The position numbers were made by a program, and so were the translations under genes. A stretch of DNA of 64,000 nucleotides from Anadara kagoshimensis (lineage: Eukaryota; Mollusca; Bivalvia; Arcoida; Arcidae). Under the pieces are notes generated by a model. It did no database searches. It had not been told where the DNA came from and was given only the letters and a program-made list of their open reading frames with translations. This document shows, piece by piece, positions 30,978 to 43,880 of this stretch (position 1 is the stretch's first letter; every line of letters starts with the position of its first letter). The DNA lies in NCBI GenBank assembly GCA_021292105.1, contig CM037870.1, positions 47,236,508 to 47,300,507 on the forward strand, in the 5' to 3' direction.

Positions 30978-33900
30978 TCAATATCCCTCTTCTTCTTCCC
31001 TTCGTTTTGGCTGTTGTTCTCTCACTTCTTCCTCAAAATTACTGATTGTACTACATGATAGAGCAGCATCCCCGGAATACCCCACCATCTGGCCGTATCC
31101 CGTCGCTGACCGATTTTCTTTGCTGTTCCAGATACCATAAGAGAAGTACAATATCAGTCCTACAGCAGATAATTAAAACACAAGAAGAATTAAATAAGAG
31201 AAGTTGGTGATGTAACAGTTCGTTTCATATCGGTATAAGGTTAAGCGGAAAAATGTCTAAGCAATTATATAATAATCAGATAGTACGGGAAACCTCGAGG
31301 GTAATTAAAACTAAGATTAATTATTGATAATTATTGATCACCAGAACACAATACCACAGATAACTTAAACTGATCAAATATTCTCCTTTTTTAAAGAAGC
31401 AACTTGACATGACTTTAGGTGTTCGTGTATTTTAAGCCTAGTTTACACTATATATATTGTAATGTCTGGAAACATGTCATTTTTTCAGATGAATAAGAAC
31501 TTCTTATTCGGTATGTCAAACAAATGTAATAGGAAAAATTATCAAGAATATTTAACTTATATCGAAGCGTCACCAGCTTAAGGTGAAGTGGCAGAGCGCA
31601 GAGGGAGAGTTTGTTAGTACCATGCCTACCATGATATGGGGTATCGGTTTTTAAGGTATCTCACCAAGGACCCCTTGACTTTTATTTTAGAATGCCGAGT
31701 ATTTGGAGAAAGTACATTCACTATCTATTTTTAAATCTTGATTAAACCCGATCAAGGTTCGAACCCACGAGCACCCACATACGAAGATAGCACTCTACTT
31801 AACTAACTGAGTTACCGTTGCATTAGGTATTTACGACAAATTTTGATGAATAAGCAGCACTTTGGAATATTACTGTGTTCTTGCTTAAACACTACTTATT
31901 GTTAGTTCTGTAATAAATTGCTATCAATTACCATCAGCTGTCGCAAAGATATGTTTCTCATTTTTCTCAGTATCTTATTATCAACAACAGATCGCGTAAA
32001 AGTGAATAATGACAGATGTGTCTATTTAATGTAAAACCATTAACATGTTAAACAAAAATAAAATAAAAATATTATACAACAGCAAAGCATCATGACTAAA
32101 ATATTCATTCACACACATACTAAAATATACCACAACGTATACTTATAGACCCGTGAATAAGTCGCACCTAAAAACTGTTAGTTAGGTTTTAACACTTTTC
32201 ACAATGGATCATGAACTAAACCACATGAACACTATGTGTCTCTAATTTCAAGAGAGTTATATCACGAACACGACCGATTGACTACTACATCTGGTAAGTT
32301 TCAAGAGAAGATTGAAAGACCATTATGCCTCAGAATTCCAGTAAATGCATCACGATGACAGGCACATGAACACAACATCAGACAATTTTCAAGGGAATCG
32401 AACGTATGACCAGCTCTTTCCACAATGTTCATGCGAAACAGGCATAGATAAGGCTACTCTATGACCCCTGTTCAGAATACACATATTGGAAACGAACGCT
32501 ACGCAATTTAAAAATGACGTTTGTATGACATCACCGAAATGACTACATTAACACTGCATAAATAATTGCCATGCGCAACATTTTGTAGTCGGTCGTATAT
32601 TTCAGATTCCGATCGCAAGACCAATACGTAATTTCAAAAAGACGATGGTATGACAACAAAATCTCACAGTTTTCAGGGAAGACACCACAAAGAAGACTAC
32701 ATGAACACGAGTTTAGGTAATTTTCAGGCGAGGCGTCGTGTAGTTCGTCGTGTATTTCAGGGGGCGATCTCAAGACCACTACGGTATTTCGAAACGACGG
32801 TCGCATGACAACATCTCACACTTTTCAGGGAAGGCATCACCAAGAAGACTGCAGGTGCGGCATCGTGTAGTTGATCGTGCATTTTAAGTGGCGACAGCAA
32901 TACAAGCGGTGTAGACCGCTATCTAATTTAAAAAAGACGGTTCCATCTCTCGCATCTTTCAGATAAGACATCACGAAAATGACAACATGAACACTGCCTT
33001 AGGTAACTTTAAGGCGTGGCATCGTGTAAATTGTCGTATATTTCAGGGAGTGACCGTAAGACCACTACGTAATTCCAAAAAGACGGTCGCATGGCAACAT
33101 GGTTTCGCAGTTTTCAGACCATCAAGAAGACTATAGCTACATGAACACTGCATCAGATAATTTTCAGGCGAAACCTTCTGCCACGCCATACCTTTCTAGT
33201 GGTGATCGTGACAACTACTGTTTGTTTACCCTACTTTAGAGAAAGTAATAACGCAAAGATAGTAAGTAATTTTCAAGAGACAAAAATAATGTCTATTGAA
33301 TCATAACAATGATTATATATAATACTAAGAATAGTGTAGCTTACATTTCCTAACAAAAATAGACTAAATACTATTGAATTTTGTAAGTTTAAAATATAGT
33401 AACATACCCACTGCCAACCATATTGCTAGTCGTAACCATGTCAACGGCTGAAGTTTCATCATAAGGAGTATATTGACAAACATACTAAGTGATGGTATCA
33501 ATGGTACAAATGGCAGCTGCAAATAAAATAAAGTATGATTAAATTAGAGAGTTAATTATTTTCGACCTGAACAATAAAGCTAACTGGACAAGAGGTGATT
33601 ATTCTTCTGGAGAAACCGGCCCCACTTCCATGTAGAAGTTCAAATGTTTTAGACATTACCCATTTGCAAAGGCTTTACTTTGCTTTTATTGTGGCTTGAG
33701 CAAAGGCTGGTATGCTTTTTTGTTTTGTACTTTTCGTCATGTGACCAGTGCGGGTTAGCGATTTCCAAATAAAGGTAAACAACATTGACCTGTCCGTTTG
33801 ACCATTGATTTAAATATTCATTATAGACGAGTAAATTTATGTAATAGGGATAACGTGTGCATATTTCGTTTATATGATGTGAAAACTAATTATGTGCAAT

Positions 33901-36900
33901 GTGCATATGTATTAACTGTGAATCCTGAAGCTACCAATGTATTGGGTGGACCCTCATATATGGGTATTCCACATGAAAGCTCAAACAGACAGGTTAATTT
34001 TGTTTGACTATACCAGAGCTTACGGAACGATTAGAAACCCAATGGAATGACGTCATGTAACAATTTGTATTTTGACAGACTAACAGATCCTACTGTAGCG
34101 CAATGTATCATACAGAACCTAAGTTAGCAAGTCAGTGTTACATTTTGGACTCAGTTACATATCTGGACAGGCCAGAACCCTGGCTATAGTTTCACAATTA
34201 TTCCTAAACTTTAAATTTGCTTAACTTAATCTAGCACATTTAAAATCTGAACAATATTGTAATTGTTCAAGTTATTCATGAATTTCAGGTACCATTTTGA
34301 AGACCACTCTAAACTTGTGAAATCTATATATATATTCCAATTGTGATGGAGCTTTTTACTTGTAGTTCCACAAAATATTGTCAAAAGTTGGAAGATTTAA
34401 GTCAAGGAAACTCTAGCCTATATAATGTATATATATGACTCTGGTGATGACGCTAACATCGCTCTGGCGTAGTTTGCAGATGCGCTAAAACGACAACACA
34501 TTCAATGTTCTTTTCAAGCAAACAAAAGCTTCATATTTAGCACGGATGCTTTCTAACATTTGAAATTGTAAATCGGTTTGGAACATGACAACAATGACAT
34601 TATAAGAGCTAATGTAATATTAATTGCATTATGAATTATTGATAATCTGTGTAACTGGACATGGATATTCTCTCTCTCAAGGGACGACGGTATCAATCAA
34701 AAACCGGATATGTCCAAACCATCCCATTTCGTTTTTAATTTTACACTTTGATATTATAACAGTAGAATAGACTCCAAACAATCCAATTTCGTTTTTGATA
34801 TTGTGACAGTGGTATAGATACTACCAGTAGTAGCAATATGTGTGTATATTTACAATAGAAAAATAACTTCTACGTTGAACCCAGTTTGATTTCTTTTTTC
34901 AAGATTCGCATAAACATCGGTTTTTCACATCGCGCATGAATACCAATACTCCCGAGTCGAATACCAATCCGAAAGTCCAGATGTCGAGCACTCTATCGTC
35001 TATTAAGTCTGGTTTTTTAACAAGCTCTACCTTCAATAACTGTAACTTGATCATTAATATGAATATGTAATTTTTTGTCATTGACTGAAATAAAATTTGT
35101 TTGAAATATTATCCAAGATTGATGACCTATTTAGTTTCTTCCAGACATGACGTCATATGGGCGGGGCTTAATGTTTCTGAACAGCTGTTCCATGTCCAGG
35201 TCACGTCCGCCGTTAAAAATTCTTTTTCAAAACATTGGAATTTATTTCATTCAACGGAATTTGCAATTTTGCTCTCGTAAAGAAAGAATAAATTGTAAAT
35301 ATAAGAATTGACTGTCATTTTTCCTGGTTCATCGAGTAATGAAACAGAGTTTAAAACTAGCAAATCTAAACTGAACTGTTTAGCAGTTCATCAGATTTGC
35401 TAGTTTTAAAATCTGGTTCATTACTTGATGAACCAGGAAAAAATGACATTCAATTCTTAAGTAAATGTGTAAATGTCAGATGACAATATACCTAATGGTA
35501 AAAGTCAAAGTCACCAAGAACTTACAGTAAAAATCAAACTGGAAAAGAGACCAAAAAAAAAAAAAAAAAAAAAAAGATATATACCAACAAGACTGGTTAC
35601 AAAACGCCAAAGTTAAAAAACCCCATCCCGAATTTGAAAAGGGGTACTTACCAATAGCACTAATTAAAAAACAAAGAAACAAATACCAAGACCACTGATT
35701 GCAAATATGCTAAATTTTGAAAAGTTAGACAAATATCAAGAACACCGATGATAAAACTTACGAATTTGAAAAAATAACTGATTATAAAACTCCAAAAGGA
35801 ACAACTTATAATCGAATAATCAGATATATAACGAAAACACAGTAAAACTCGCATGTCCATTCCGAATTTTGAAAAGCAATATCGCTAAAAAGTAATGTGA
35901 GAATGGTGGTAACAGAGTTCTATCTATACCCTAGCGGTGTCCTACTTTTTTAAGGAAAGTGGTTCTAAAATGTTCGAAAGTAAACATTGCTATACCAAAC
36001 ATCAGACTTTACCAGAATTTGACAAACAACTACCAAAATACCCCAATTCCCAACATCTACAAATGGTTTAATGTTTTCCTGCGAGCACGACCTTTCGATA
36101 AGACCTTGGTTCAAGGTTACGATACATTTTTGGACCATTATTTTATGTGAGTTTTTATGACAGTCATCCAAAGTAGGTATTAGATATGGCCCGTACACGA
36201 TTTTACACGGGCAGACAGACAGACACGGTGATTCCTATATAACCACCTCAAACTAGTTTGCGGGGGATATAATAAACTCACCTGAAATGTTAGGAATGCG
36301 TCGTTTTTCTCATGTGCCACCATTGTAAGAAAACACAAAATAACAGCAACAATAAATATAATTAGTAACAAAATGATCCACCAAGCACCACTGGACAAAT
36401 AGCTAAATCCAAAAATTAACAGTGCGGATAAGCATATAAACATTACAATCATAAGAAATGTGGCTAATATGGCGGCGTTCCCAGGTTCAAATGACTTCAA
36501 AAATGGCATTTCTCGAAGTCTTTCTTTCAGTTTTCCAAAATCATCATGGCTTTTTGATTTTTTAATTATGGAAGAATCTTCTGTAAAACCCGGATCTTCC
36601 TGGATTGTTTCTTGTTCCTGTTCCGGTTTTAGTTCGAACTGACATTTATTGGCTGGGAGGTACCGCAGTATTATTACACTAGCAGCTACTATAGTGTAAG
36701 CTAGAAGTGTGCCTATAGACATGAACTCTACCAGTGCTTCAATTTCAAACAATAAAGCCATCATTGCAGCTATAAAGCCAAAGCAAAGAATTCCCCAGAT
36801 AGGTGTTTGCGTTTTTGGATGGACATAGGCGAAAACTTTGAATATCAGGCCATCTGACGCCATTGCGTATATAGCCCTCGGCAAAGAAAAAGCGCCTCCG

Positions 36901-37903
36901 AGTAGAGATGTTGTAATTCCGAATAATGTTCCAATTGCCACGACGTACTTTGCCCAATCTAATCCTAGATCTGCATACGCAGAAGGATAAGCTGCATTTG
37001 GATCTATATCTGTGTAAGGAACCATTAATGTGAGGGCTATTGTGACCAATACATACAAAAATGTAACGACGCTCAGTGCAGAAACGGTTGACACTGGAAT
37101 TGATCGTTCAGGATTTTTGGCTTCTTCTCCAGCCACTGCAATGCCTTCAAACCCTATATAAGCAAAGAAGCAAGTAGCAGCACCGGACAAAGTTCCCCCA
37201 AATCCATAAGGGAAAAACCCTTTAGGTTCAATCCAATTTTTTCCATCTGCGTAATAAAATCCAGCGCATATAAGAAATATAATGACAATTATGTTTATTA
37301 TTGTGAAAACATTATTGAAGTTCATAGTAAACTTAGCTCCACATCCTACAACTATAAATACAACCATGACGGCGGCGAATGAAACAAAATCCGGATATTC
37401 GGATAGCCAAGGACTGTTATGACTTAGATGTCCTATATGTGCCAATGTTCCAGATTTGATTGTTCCATTAAATAACGAATCAAACGCACCACTCCACGCA
37501 CGAGCTACTGCCGAAGCTCCCAACAAATGTTCCAATACAATATTCCAGCCAATAATGAAACCCCAAAGTTCACCTAGAGCTACATACGTATAGGAATATG
37601 CCGAACCTGCCTTCGGGACTCTTGCTCCGAACTCAGCATAACATAGCGCTGAAAGTATTGCGGCACAACCGGCAAAGATATAAGACAGAACCGCTGAAGG
37701 TCCAGCAAGATCCCTGACCACTGTACCGGTCAGTACGTAAATGCCAGCTCCAATCATATGACCGATACCCAAAAGGGTTATATCGAATGTATTGAGGCAT
37801 CTTTTTAATGGAGTTTCATAGAAGTCTTCGGCTACTGTCTTCTTGCGGTTGATAACGCTCCAAAATCTACCAAGCCCGTCCGCAATTTTACCCTTCATCG
37901 TGT
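30978..37903 (-). CDS. Cationic amino acid transporter (SLC7/CAT family)
   Basis: CAT transporters are plasma-membrane carriers for arginine, lysine and ornithine with about 14 helices. Exons: 36282-37903 (ATG at 37898), 33408-33516 and 30978-31159, joining phase 0 then phase 1 into about 635 residues, the usual CAT length. The first exon has GIGHMIGAGIYVLTG, then GARVPKAGSAYSYTY, then FFAYIGFEGIAVAGEEAKNP, all CAT/APC signatures. The exon at 33408 adds LPFVPLIPSLSMFVNI and LTWLRLAIWLAV, matching CAT helices 13-14. The last exon adds LYFSYGIWNS and a charged tail ending in EEEEGY. An acceptor TATTTCAG five bases before the ATG shows that at least one 5' non-coding exon lies further upstream. 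The central loop carries an acidic/serine stretch (KSKSHDDF). Introns hold a SINE, a minisatellite and a hairpin foldback. Confidence 0.93.
31536..31822 (-). mobile_element. tRNA-derived SINE family A, copy 3
   Basis: Full-length but diverged, with the tRNA-like head at 31750-31822 and the TCACCAGCTTAAGG body. It lies in the last CAT intron. Confidence 0.65.
32200..33230. repeat. degenerate minisatellite in the CAT intron, unit about 140-180 bp
   Basis: A block with CATCAC, AGAAGACTACATGAACAC, a TTTTCAGG step, GCATCGTGTAG, CGTGTATTTCAGGG and AAGACCACTACG recurs roughly six times with strong divergence (anchor points near 32350, 32530, 32690, 32830, 32968, 33118). Many units carry TTTTCAGG, which resembles a 3' splice site on the plus strand. 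Confidence 0.75.
33597..33730 (+). repeat. retroposon family B, truncated copy
   Basis: Diverged copy with CTGGAGAAACCGGCCCCACT and GAAGTTCAAATGTTT, ending CTGGTATGCTTTTTTG. It lies in a CAT intron. Confidence 0.65.
35304..35458. repeat. hairpin foldback element with 65-bp arms
   Basis: The left arm (35304-35368, starting AAGAATTGACTGTCATTTTT) and right arm (35393-35458) are nearly perfect reverse complements around a loop of about 24 bases. It lies in the first CAT intron visible here (33517-36281). It would fold into a stable stem in RNA. Confidence 0.85.
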
Positions 37904-38476
37904 CTGAAATATATTTAAAGAGAATAAAAAAGGTAAAACAAAAATCCAGAAAAGACTTTAAAAGCAACATAGTATGAAAATATACCTTAATTAAGTAGAA
38001 TGGACATGGATTGTATCTGAACTTTGATAGACCGCGCTTGTTGTTATGGTCAACTGTGTTTTTTTAAATATTGTTGTTTGATTTAGTTTTAACAATATTT
38101 CACATATGGCAATGTACAAAATCTTTTACAATATATACAGAGGATCCCGGTACAATATTAACCAGTCTCTTCAACAATTATTACATTTTAATTATTATTT
38201 TGCGTGTCACAGAAAGAAAATAAACAAACAAACAAATAAATAAATAAAAAAATAAATAAATAAATAAAAAAAAAAAATTAATTAATTACTATGTAGGTTA
38301 TAAATTGTTTGTTTTAAAATTTGAAGGAGAATTGGAATTTTTCCTATAATAATGACTTGTGCTTAACTTCACAAGAGAGATTTCTAAACCTTGCTATAAT
38401 TTAAAAAAAGTGTTTTTAAAAGTTCTACGTTTTTAGGAACTCAACTCGTGAAAAGGCAAACTTCATATTCCGGAGC

Positions 38477-38647
38477 CAACACATGAACATGTGAAAAACG
38501 AAATAAATGGGAAAACTTGACTCAGTCAACACATGAACATGTGAAAAACGAAATAAATGGTAAAATCGCCATTCCTCAGCCAACACATGAACATGTGAAA
38601 AACGAAATAAACGGTAAAATCGACATTCCTAAGTCAACACATATGTG
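38477..38647. repeat. tandem repeat, unit about 54 bp, 3.2 copies
   Basis: Units start CAACACATGAACATGTGAAA at 38477, 38527, 38581 and (partly) 38635, and continue with AACGAAATAAATGG. Each unit carries the palindrome CACATG-AA-CATGTG. It lies about 600 bases upstream of the first visible CAT exon, in its 5' intron or promoter. Confidence 0.85.
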
Positions 38648-39707
38648 TTACTTTGACATAGTGTCCTCCAGTACTGATATTATCAATTGACAAAAATAAA
38701 CTGAATATATAGAATATTCAGCAAGTGTTAAGTTTATTACAAATCAATTAACCTTCGGTAAAATACATTGTGTTCAATTACCTAGGATCCGTCAACGATC
38801 TATAGTCCGATCACATGTTCAGTGAGGAAAAAACATATTTTGAATGGGTAGTGTGATTTTAACATAGATAACCTCAATAGACTTGAAATAGCACATGTCT
38901 TTTAATTTAAGAGCACTTTCTTAAATAATTTTAATAGTTTTGCAAATATTCTTAGCTTGTTTTTTGCTTTTAATTTATATGAATAAATTTTAATAAACTT
39001 TTTCGATAAAAGTTTGTTGAAAAATAAATACTCGTACTTGTTTCGTTTGCAGTCTTGTTTTAAAGCTAAGTATTTGAAAATAATACTTTTCTATCTACAT
39101 TGTTAAATTTTTAATATTCACTGTCGTCTTTGAGTTTTTGGGAGTTAAAATTTAGCCTGCTGTTGTCCCTCTGATATGTTGTTATGGCATATTCATTCAT
39201 AAAAGTTATTCAGAACTGGGTCGCTAATATGTATTAACGCGATACTGGTTTACACCTAACCAGCATACGTCACGGACTAGCCCATTGTAGTTGCTTATGA
39301 ATGAACAGCAGGTATATATAAAAAATAAAACAGATCAAACATCAAAACAAAAAATAAAAATTCATTTATTACACTTGTTTAGCCTAGAGCGACACAAGTT
39401 TTTAAACTACAACATCACAAAAACGAAGTTATTAGCGAAAAAAAACCCCATTTTACTACGTGATACGCATCATCTGAATTCAGATGCGCGCCTGATAAAA
39501 ATAGGTTTTTTTTTAATTTTTAGACTTAATATAAAAACAATTGCAATTTTTTTACAACACATGTTATAAAAATAGCAGATCTACATATAACATTAATTGA
39601 ATTTGCGGTAATTGACCCACGATCTTTTTTAGGCCACACCGGCATTCCTCACTGAATAAGTGATCGAACTATAGTTGCTCTTTAATATATGTTGTGCATA
39701 CTATAAA

Positions 39708-39929
39708 CAGTGCAAACCTACCGAAAGTTAAACACTAAGCTAACGAATTTGTGCCGACTTGACAGACAGCTCGTTTCGGTCACTCGTTTCCTAAACCTCG
39801 TCAGCTTTTCGACAGCTGTTTTTATCTTCCTCTCGGCAAGTTTTTGATCACTACCCGCCAGTGTGCACCGAGCTTCGACTCATTTTCGTAATGCTCAGTG
39901 TTTAAATTTCGTACTGATCTGTATTGTAT
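39708..39929. mobile_element. MITE family C, copy 1
   Basis: The family has ends of the form ACAGTACAGACCTGTCGAAA and inverted, with AACACTAAGCTAACGA just inside. This copy is diverged at both ends (CAGTGCAAACCTACCGAAAG; GTACTGATCTGTATTG) but has the family's length and interior. Confidence 0.6.
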
Positions 39930-40433
39930 GTCAAAAAAGATGAAACTTAAGTTTGCACATGACAAATGCATTAATGCATTATTTAAAACATTAAAATGGG
40001 TGGAACATACGGGCTTGTCTATAAAGTGGGAACAGATATGAGAGCTATATTTATTCGTGTTATAGTCTTATCCATATGTTTCAGTTTTTGCTATTTACTG
40101 GGCTAAACAGCAGCTAAACGCCCCCGCTGTTCTTAAAACTGATATTAATACATGGATTCCGTGATAAGAAAAGCAATTTTTCTTGAACATTTTGCCATGT
40201 TGCATTGATTTTCTGTCTCTAAAGAATATAAATTGACAAGGTTGATTACCAAAGAACAAGATGTTTTGTTACACAATAACAGTAAGCCAGTAGCAAATCG
40301 ATATACCAAAAGAAGTTTAGTTAATTTTAGAAAGTGGACAGCGATTACCAAGCAGCGTCATTATATAGTCAGCTTCATTGATTTATTTAACTTAAAATTG
40401 CCTTAAGCTGGTATTTAACTTTGCTTTTGACGT

Positions 40434-40464
<31 letters not shown>

Positions 40465-40492
40465 ACACACACACACGCACACACACACACAG
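40434..40492. repeat. CA microsatellite
   Basis: A (CA)n tract with two single-base interruptions. Confidence 0.95.
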
Positions 40493-40564
40493 AGTTTCAA
40501 ATTGTTTTCTTGTTTGTGTGATCACTAACCACCTTTTTAAATTTAGATACTCATTGACATAAAG

Positions 40565-40712
40565 TCATTAACCTTTATCCTTTCGGGGCACCCGACCTCA
40601 CTTCCATAATGACAGTTGACTGATATATTTAGCTTAATTTGCAAGTTTTCAAAGTTTTCATTTTGCTTTTGGAATCGTGATTTGAACATGGACCAGTATG
40701 TTTGTGTTTGAT
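40565..40712 (+). repeat. retroposon family B, truncated copy
   Basis: Contains GGGGCACCCGACCTCACTTC, GCAAGTTTTCAAAGTTTTCA and GAACATGGACCAGTATGTTT. Confidence 0.75.
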
Positions 40713-40787
40713 TACACATTTTACAATTGAGTTTCTTAGAAGATGCCGAAGACATCATTTAAAAAACAACAAACCTCTGCTTTATTT

Positions 40788-41280
40788 GGCTAGACACTCT
40801 ATAGAAGCAGTGTCTAGAACTCTTAGGAAACTATGCCTAGGAACTTTGTGGAAATTAAATCTATGGAAAATATGTATAGATACTACGGAATCAGCTATGC
40901 CTAGACATTATGGAAGTTATGCCTAGATTCTATGTGGAAGCTATGCCTTGTAGCAACTCCTAATGAAGTCCAACCCCTAATGAAGTTCTGATTTCATTAG
41001 TCGTTGACAATTTCGACGCCTAATCATGTCTAAAGATTGAGGTTCCAGACGAGAAGTAAAATGCAGTCGTTCAATTTAAATAATAATTTTCTTTTGGGGT
41101 ACCAAAAAAGACTGCTCATCTGGAGCCCTAATCTTTCGACTTCGTTAGGCGTCGAAATTGTCAGCGACTAATGAAGTCCGGACTTACTCTATGGAAGCTT
41201 TACCCAGACACTCCATGGAAGCTATGCCTACAGTCTATACTTAGACATTTGATAGTTTTGCCGAGATACTCTCAAAGCTA
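40788..41280. repeat. degenerate minisatellite (TATGGAAGCTATGCCTAGAC-like units)
   Basis: Short units of about 22-25 bases (for example ATGGAAGTTATGCCTAGATT, GTGGAAGCTATGCCTTG) recur on both sides of the foldback at 40986-41180. That foldback therefore seems to have inserted into the array. Confidence 0.65.
40986..41180. mobile_element. foldback element inside the minisatellite
   Basis: Arms of about 70 bases (left with TTTCATTAGTCGTTGACAAT; right with the reverse complement of GACTTCATTAGTCGCTGACA) enclose a short AT-rich centre. Both arms contain TTTCGACGCCTAA. Non-coding. Confidence 0.75.
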
Positions 41281-42149
41281 TCCTATTTTCATTCTGTATG
41301 TGGACTCGTGGTAACATTTTGTGATAAAACTGGTTGTTATAACCGCATATTCACCAAAACGTGAATTAACTCCATTGTTAAAGAATAACGGTACTTTCAC
41401 TATCTAATGCACGATCGGACGTCATGACATGCACGCTTAAGATTTCCGTATATTTAAATATCACGATAATTGAGTTTAAAAATGATCCTAAATTGAATAT
41501 AAAAATACATTACTCATAAAACTATAAATGATTATAAAATACATTTGTAAATACCGCTCATTAATGTCTGACAAACTGCACCATATGGTAGGTCTACACA
41601 GTATTAACACCGATACTATATCTATATAGTGTTTTGTTTGCTTGTATATGACAAATAACGATACAAAATTGATTTTTATATCTAAATCAGAGTTTTAAAA
41701 ACGATGACTATGACAAAATATAATGTATAAAAGCTTACAAACCTGACATTTTGGCGATTAATGTACTAATTCTAAGATACTTTAAATCTACTCTTTACGT
41801 CTCCCGTCTTTAGTAAAATCGATTATATCGTGTATAAATTATGAAAATTCATTCATTATTAGAACTTGCTGAGGAATCCGTGTACTGCTTTCAGGAGTGT
41901 ATATAAATAGCCAACCATATTATAATGATGAATATTGATTACTGTAATGTGTAAATGGTCGACGATGTTGTGTGATGGTGAGACAACTAACAAGGGAAAA
42001 ACAATCCCCAACGGTGTCGGGTAATGTGTATGTTGCGATTTATTGGTTATTGTATCGCTTGTGGAGGATGAGGTTTGATGTTCAGGTCCCAGAATCTAGG
42101 ATGATCCGGAAAAACATGTTTAAAATCGGGTTTTCAACTATAAGAGAAT

Positions 42150-42381
42150 TATATAGATTGATTGAATGGGGTTTTATGTCTAAGGCGAGAATGGGACAAC
42201 GGGTTTAAGATATTTTCCGAGGGACCCTGTGGTTTTTAAATTTTTAATGACGAGTGCTTGACAAAAGAACGGCCACTTCCTATATATTCTTAAGTATTGC
42301 TCAGACCCAGCCGACCTCTCAGCTAGTACATCCATATACATGTACAGAGCGAACAGTCTATCAACTGAGCCAGCGTAGTGG
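42150..42381 (-). mobile_element. tRNA-derived SINE family A, diverged copy 4
   Basis: Has GATTGATTGAATGGGGTTTT, a middle with AATGACGAGTGCTTGA, and a decayed tRNA head (CAACTGAGCCAGCGTAGTGG on the plus strand). Confidence 0.55.
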
Positions 42382-42423
42382 TTAAAAACTTAGATGCATT
42401 TACGGATTTTGTTTCTCATGCTT

Positions 42424-42628
42424 ACAGTACAAGCCTGTCAAAAGCTAACGCATCAGTGCAGCATATTTTGTCCCCTCGTTAGCTACACATCGGCAGCTTT
42501 TCGGCAGACGCTTTCTATGTCTCCAGAGCTGTCCAGCTAGCTACTTCAAATTCAGATCGTGGTCACTCGTGGACTTCGACTCCTTCTCGTTAGCTCGGTG
42601 TTAAACTTTTGACAGGTCTATACTGTAC
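42424..42628. mobile_element. MITE family C, copy 2
   Basis: Starts ACAGTACAAGCCTGTCAAAA and ends TTTTGACAGGTCTATACTGT. The inverted ends and about 205-bp length match the family. Confidence 0.75.
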
Positions 42629-42690
42629 TTACTTACTTACTCAGTTACTTACTTAGTTACTTACCTGCTTGCTAACTTACTTACTTGTGA
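42626..42690. repeat. TTAC tetranucleotide repeat
   Basis: Interrupted (ACTT)n units immediately after MITE C copy 2. Confidence 0.85.
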
Positions 42691-43671
42691 CAAAGAGATA
42701 GATCGATAATTGTGACGCACTCGGTGTCAGTATAATATGACCAGGGGGAGTATTCTTGTCTGTGGCGTATTGACTCGGTGAGCTAGCACCTTAAAGTCGC
42801 CCTGAGTGTGCGCTAGTATAAGACACACTCGCACTTTCATATACATACACGAACTTTCATAGATTAATCCATAAAAATTAATCAAATTGCTGATGCGACA
42901 CAACAAGAGTAAACCAGCTTAAGAACTGATTAATTCCACGGTGCTCGTTAATCATGTTGAGCTCAATTTTTCGGATTTTTCAGTATTTTTATCAATTATT
43001 CTAAATATATAACGAAGCGTTTTTTCCAATAAAATTGTGCAATTCGTATATCACTTGTAGTTTATTTAAATAAATATTGACACTTTTTGCTTTTGACATT
43101 GAAAAAAAAAACAATTTAAAAATATATTATCTATAATAAAGTCACATTCACTTTCAAATTAGTTACTCAATCCACATTTAGTAACTTTTAAATCCAACAC
43201 GCAATCTTAAAGCCACACTCTGTCACTGTTAGATTTTTTTAACCTATTCCTTCGATACTGGTACGTGAAGCAAATTTATAAAATCTAATCAACCCTATTA
43301 ATAAATATTTTTATTATCGAATACACTCATTTAACACAATACCCCTTATTCTGTCCACAATCAGTTACTACTGCATGCAATGTAGAGCTTAGAAATGACT
43401 TATTATTGGATATAAGCCGTTCATTGATTTACACATAACATAATACATAATATTAGACTTGATACATCAGGATGCTGTAGGCCTACATTTTATTAAGATT
43501 ATTGATATGTGACATTTATTAATCTAGCGATATTACATCATAACTTTGCCCACGCAATCGATTACTCCTTATCGCTTGTAGCGTTATTAAAACACCGGAT
43601 TACCAATAAAAGAGGGTGATTGAGAGGTCGGAACCATGATCGATCCTGGGAATTTCTCCAAGTCTGTAATC

Positions 43672-43880
43672 GGGGTCTCGGTGACCGAGTGGTTGAAATC
43701 GCGTTAACCGATCAAGGTACCTTTTACCACCTTGGTTCGAAACCCGGACTCGGAAAGATCCTAGATTGACAGCTCGCTTGACTGGACACTCCGGTTTCCT
43801 CCACTATCGATGAATTGACTGTACCGATATACATGTAGGTGACATACTTTTGAATGGGGCGTAAACAAGTCATTTTTCAT
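43672..43880 (+). mobile_element. tRNA-Ser/Leu-like SINE
   Basis: The head GTGACCGAGTGGTTGAAATC resembles an A box and TTGGTTCGAAACCC a B box. The body has TGGACACTCCGGTTTCCTCC, which recurs inverted near 50610. It has no anticodon arm of a functional tRNA. Confidence 0.6.

Noticed and set aside
32200-33230. CRISPR-like array
   Set aside because: The units are long, degenerate and contiguous without unique spacers, and the DNA is from an animal.
33798-34007. Open frame of 69 codons
   Set aside because: It overlaps a repeated motif also found near 30400 and has no domain.
41972-42208. Open frame of 78 codons
   Set aside because: Its end runs into a SINE A copy, and composition is not coding-like.
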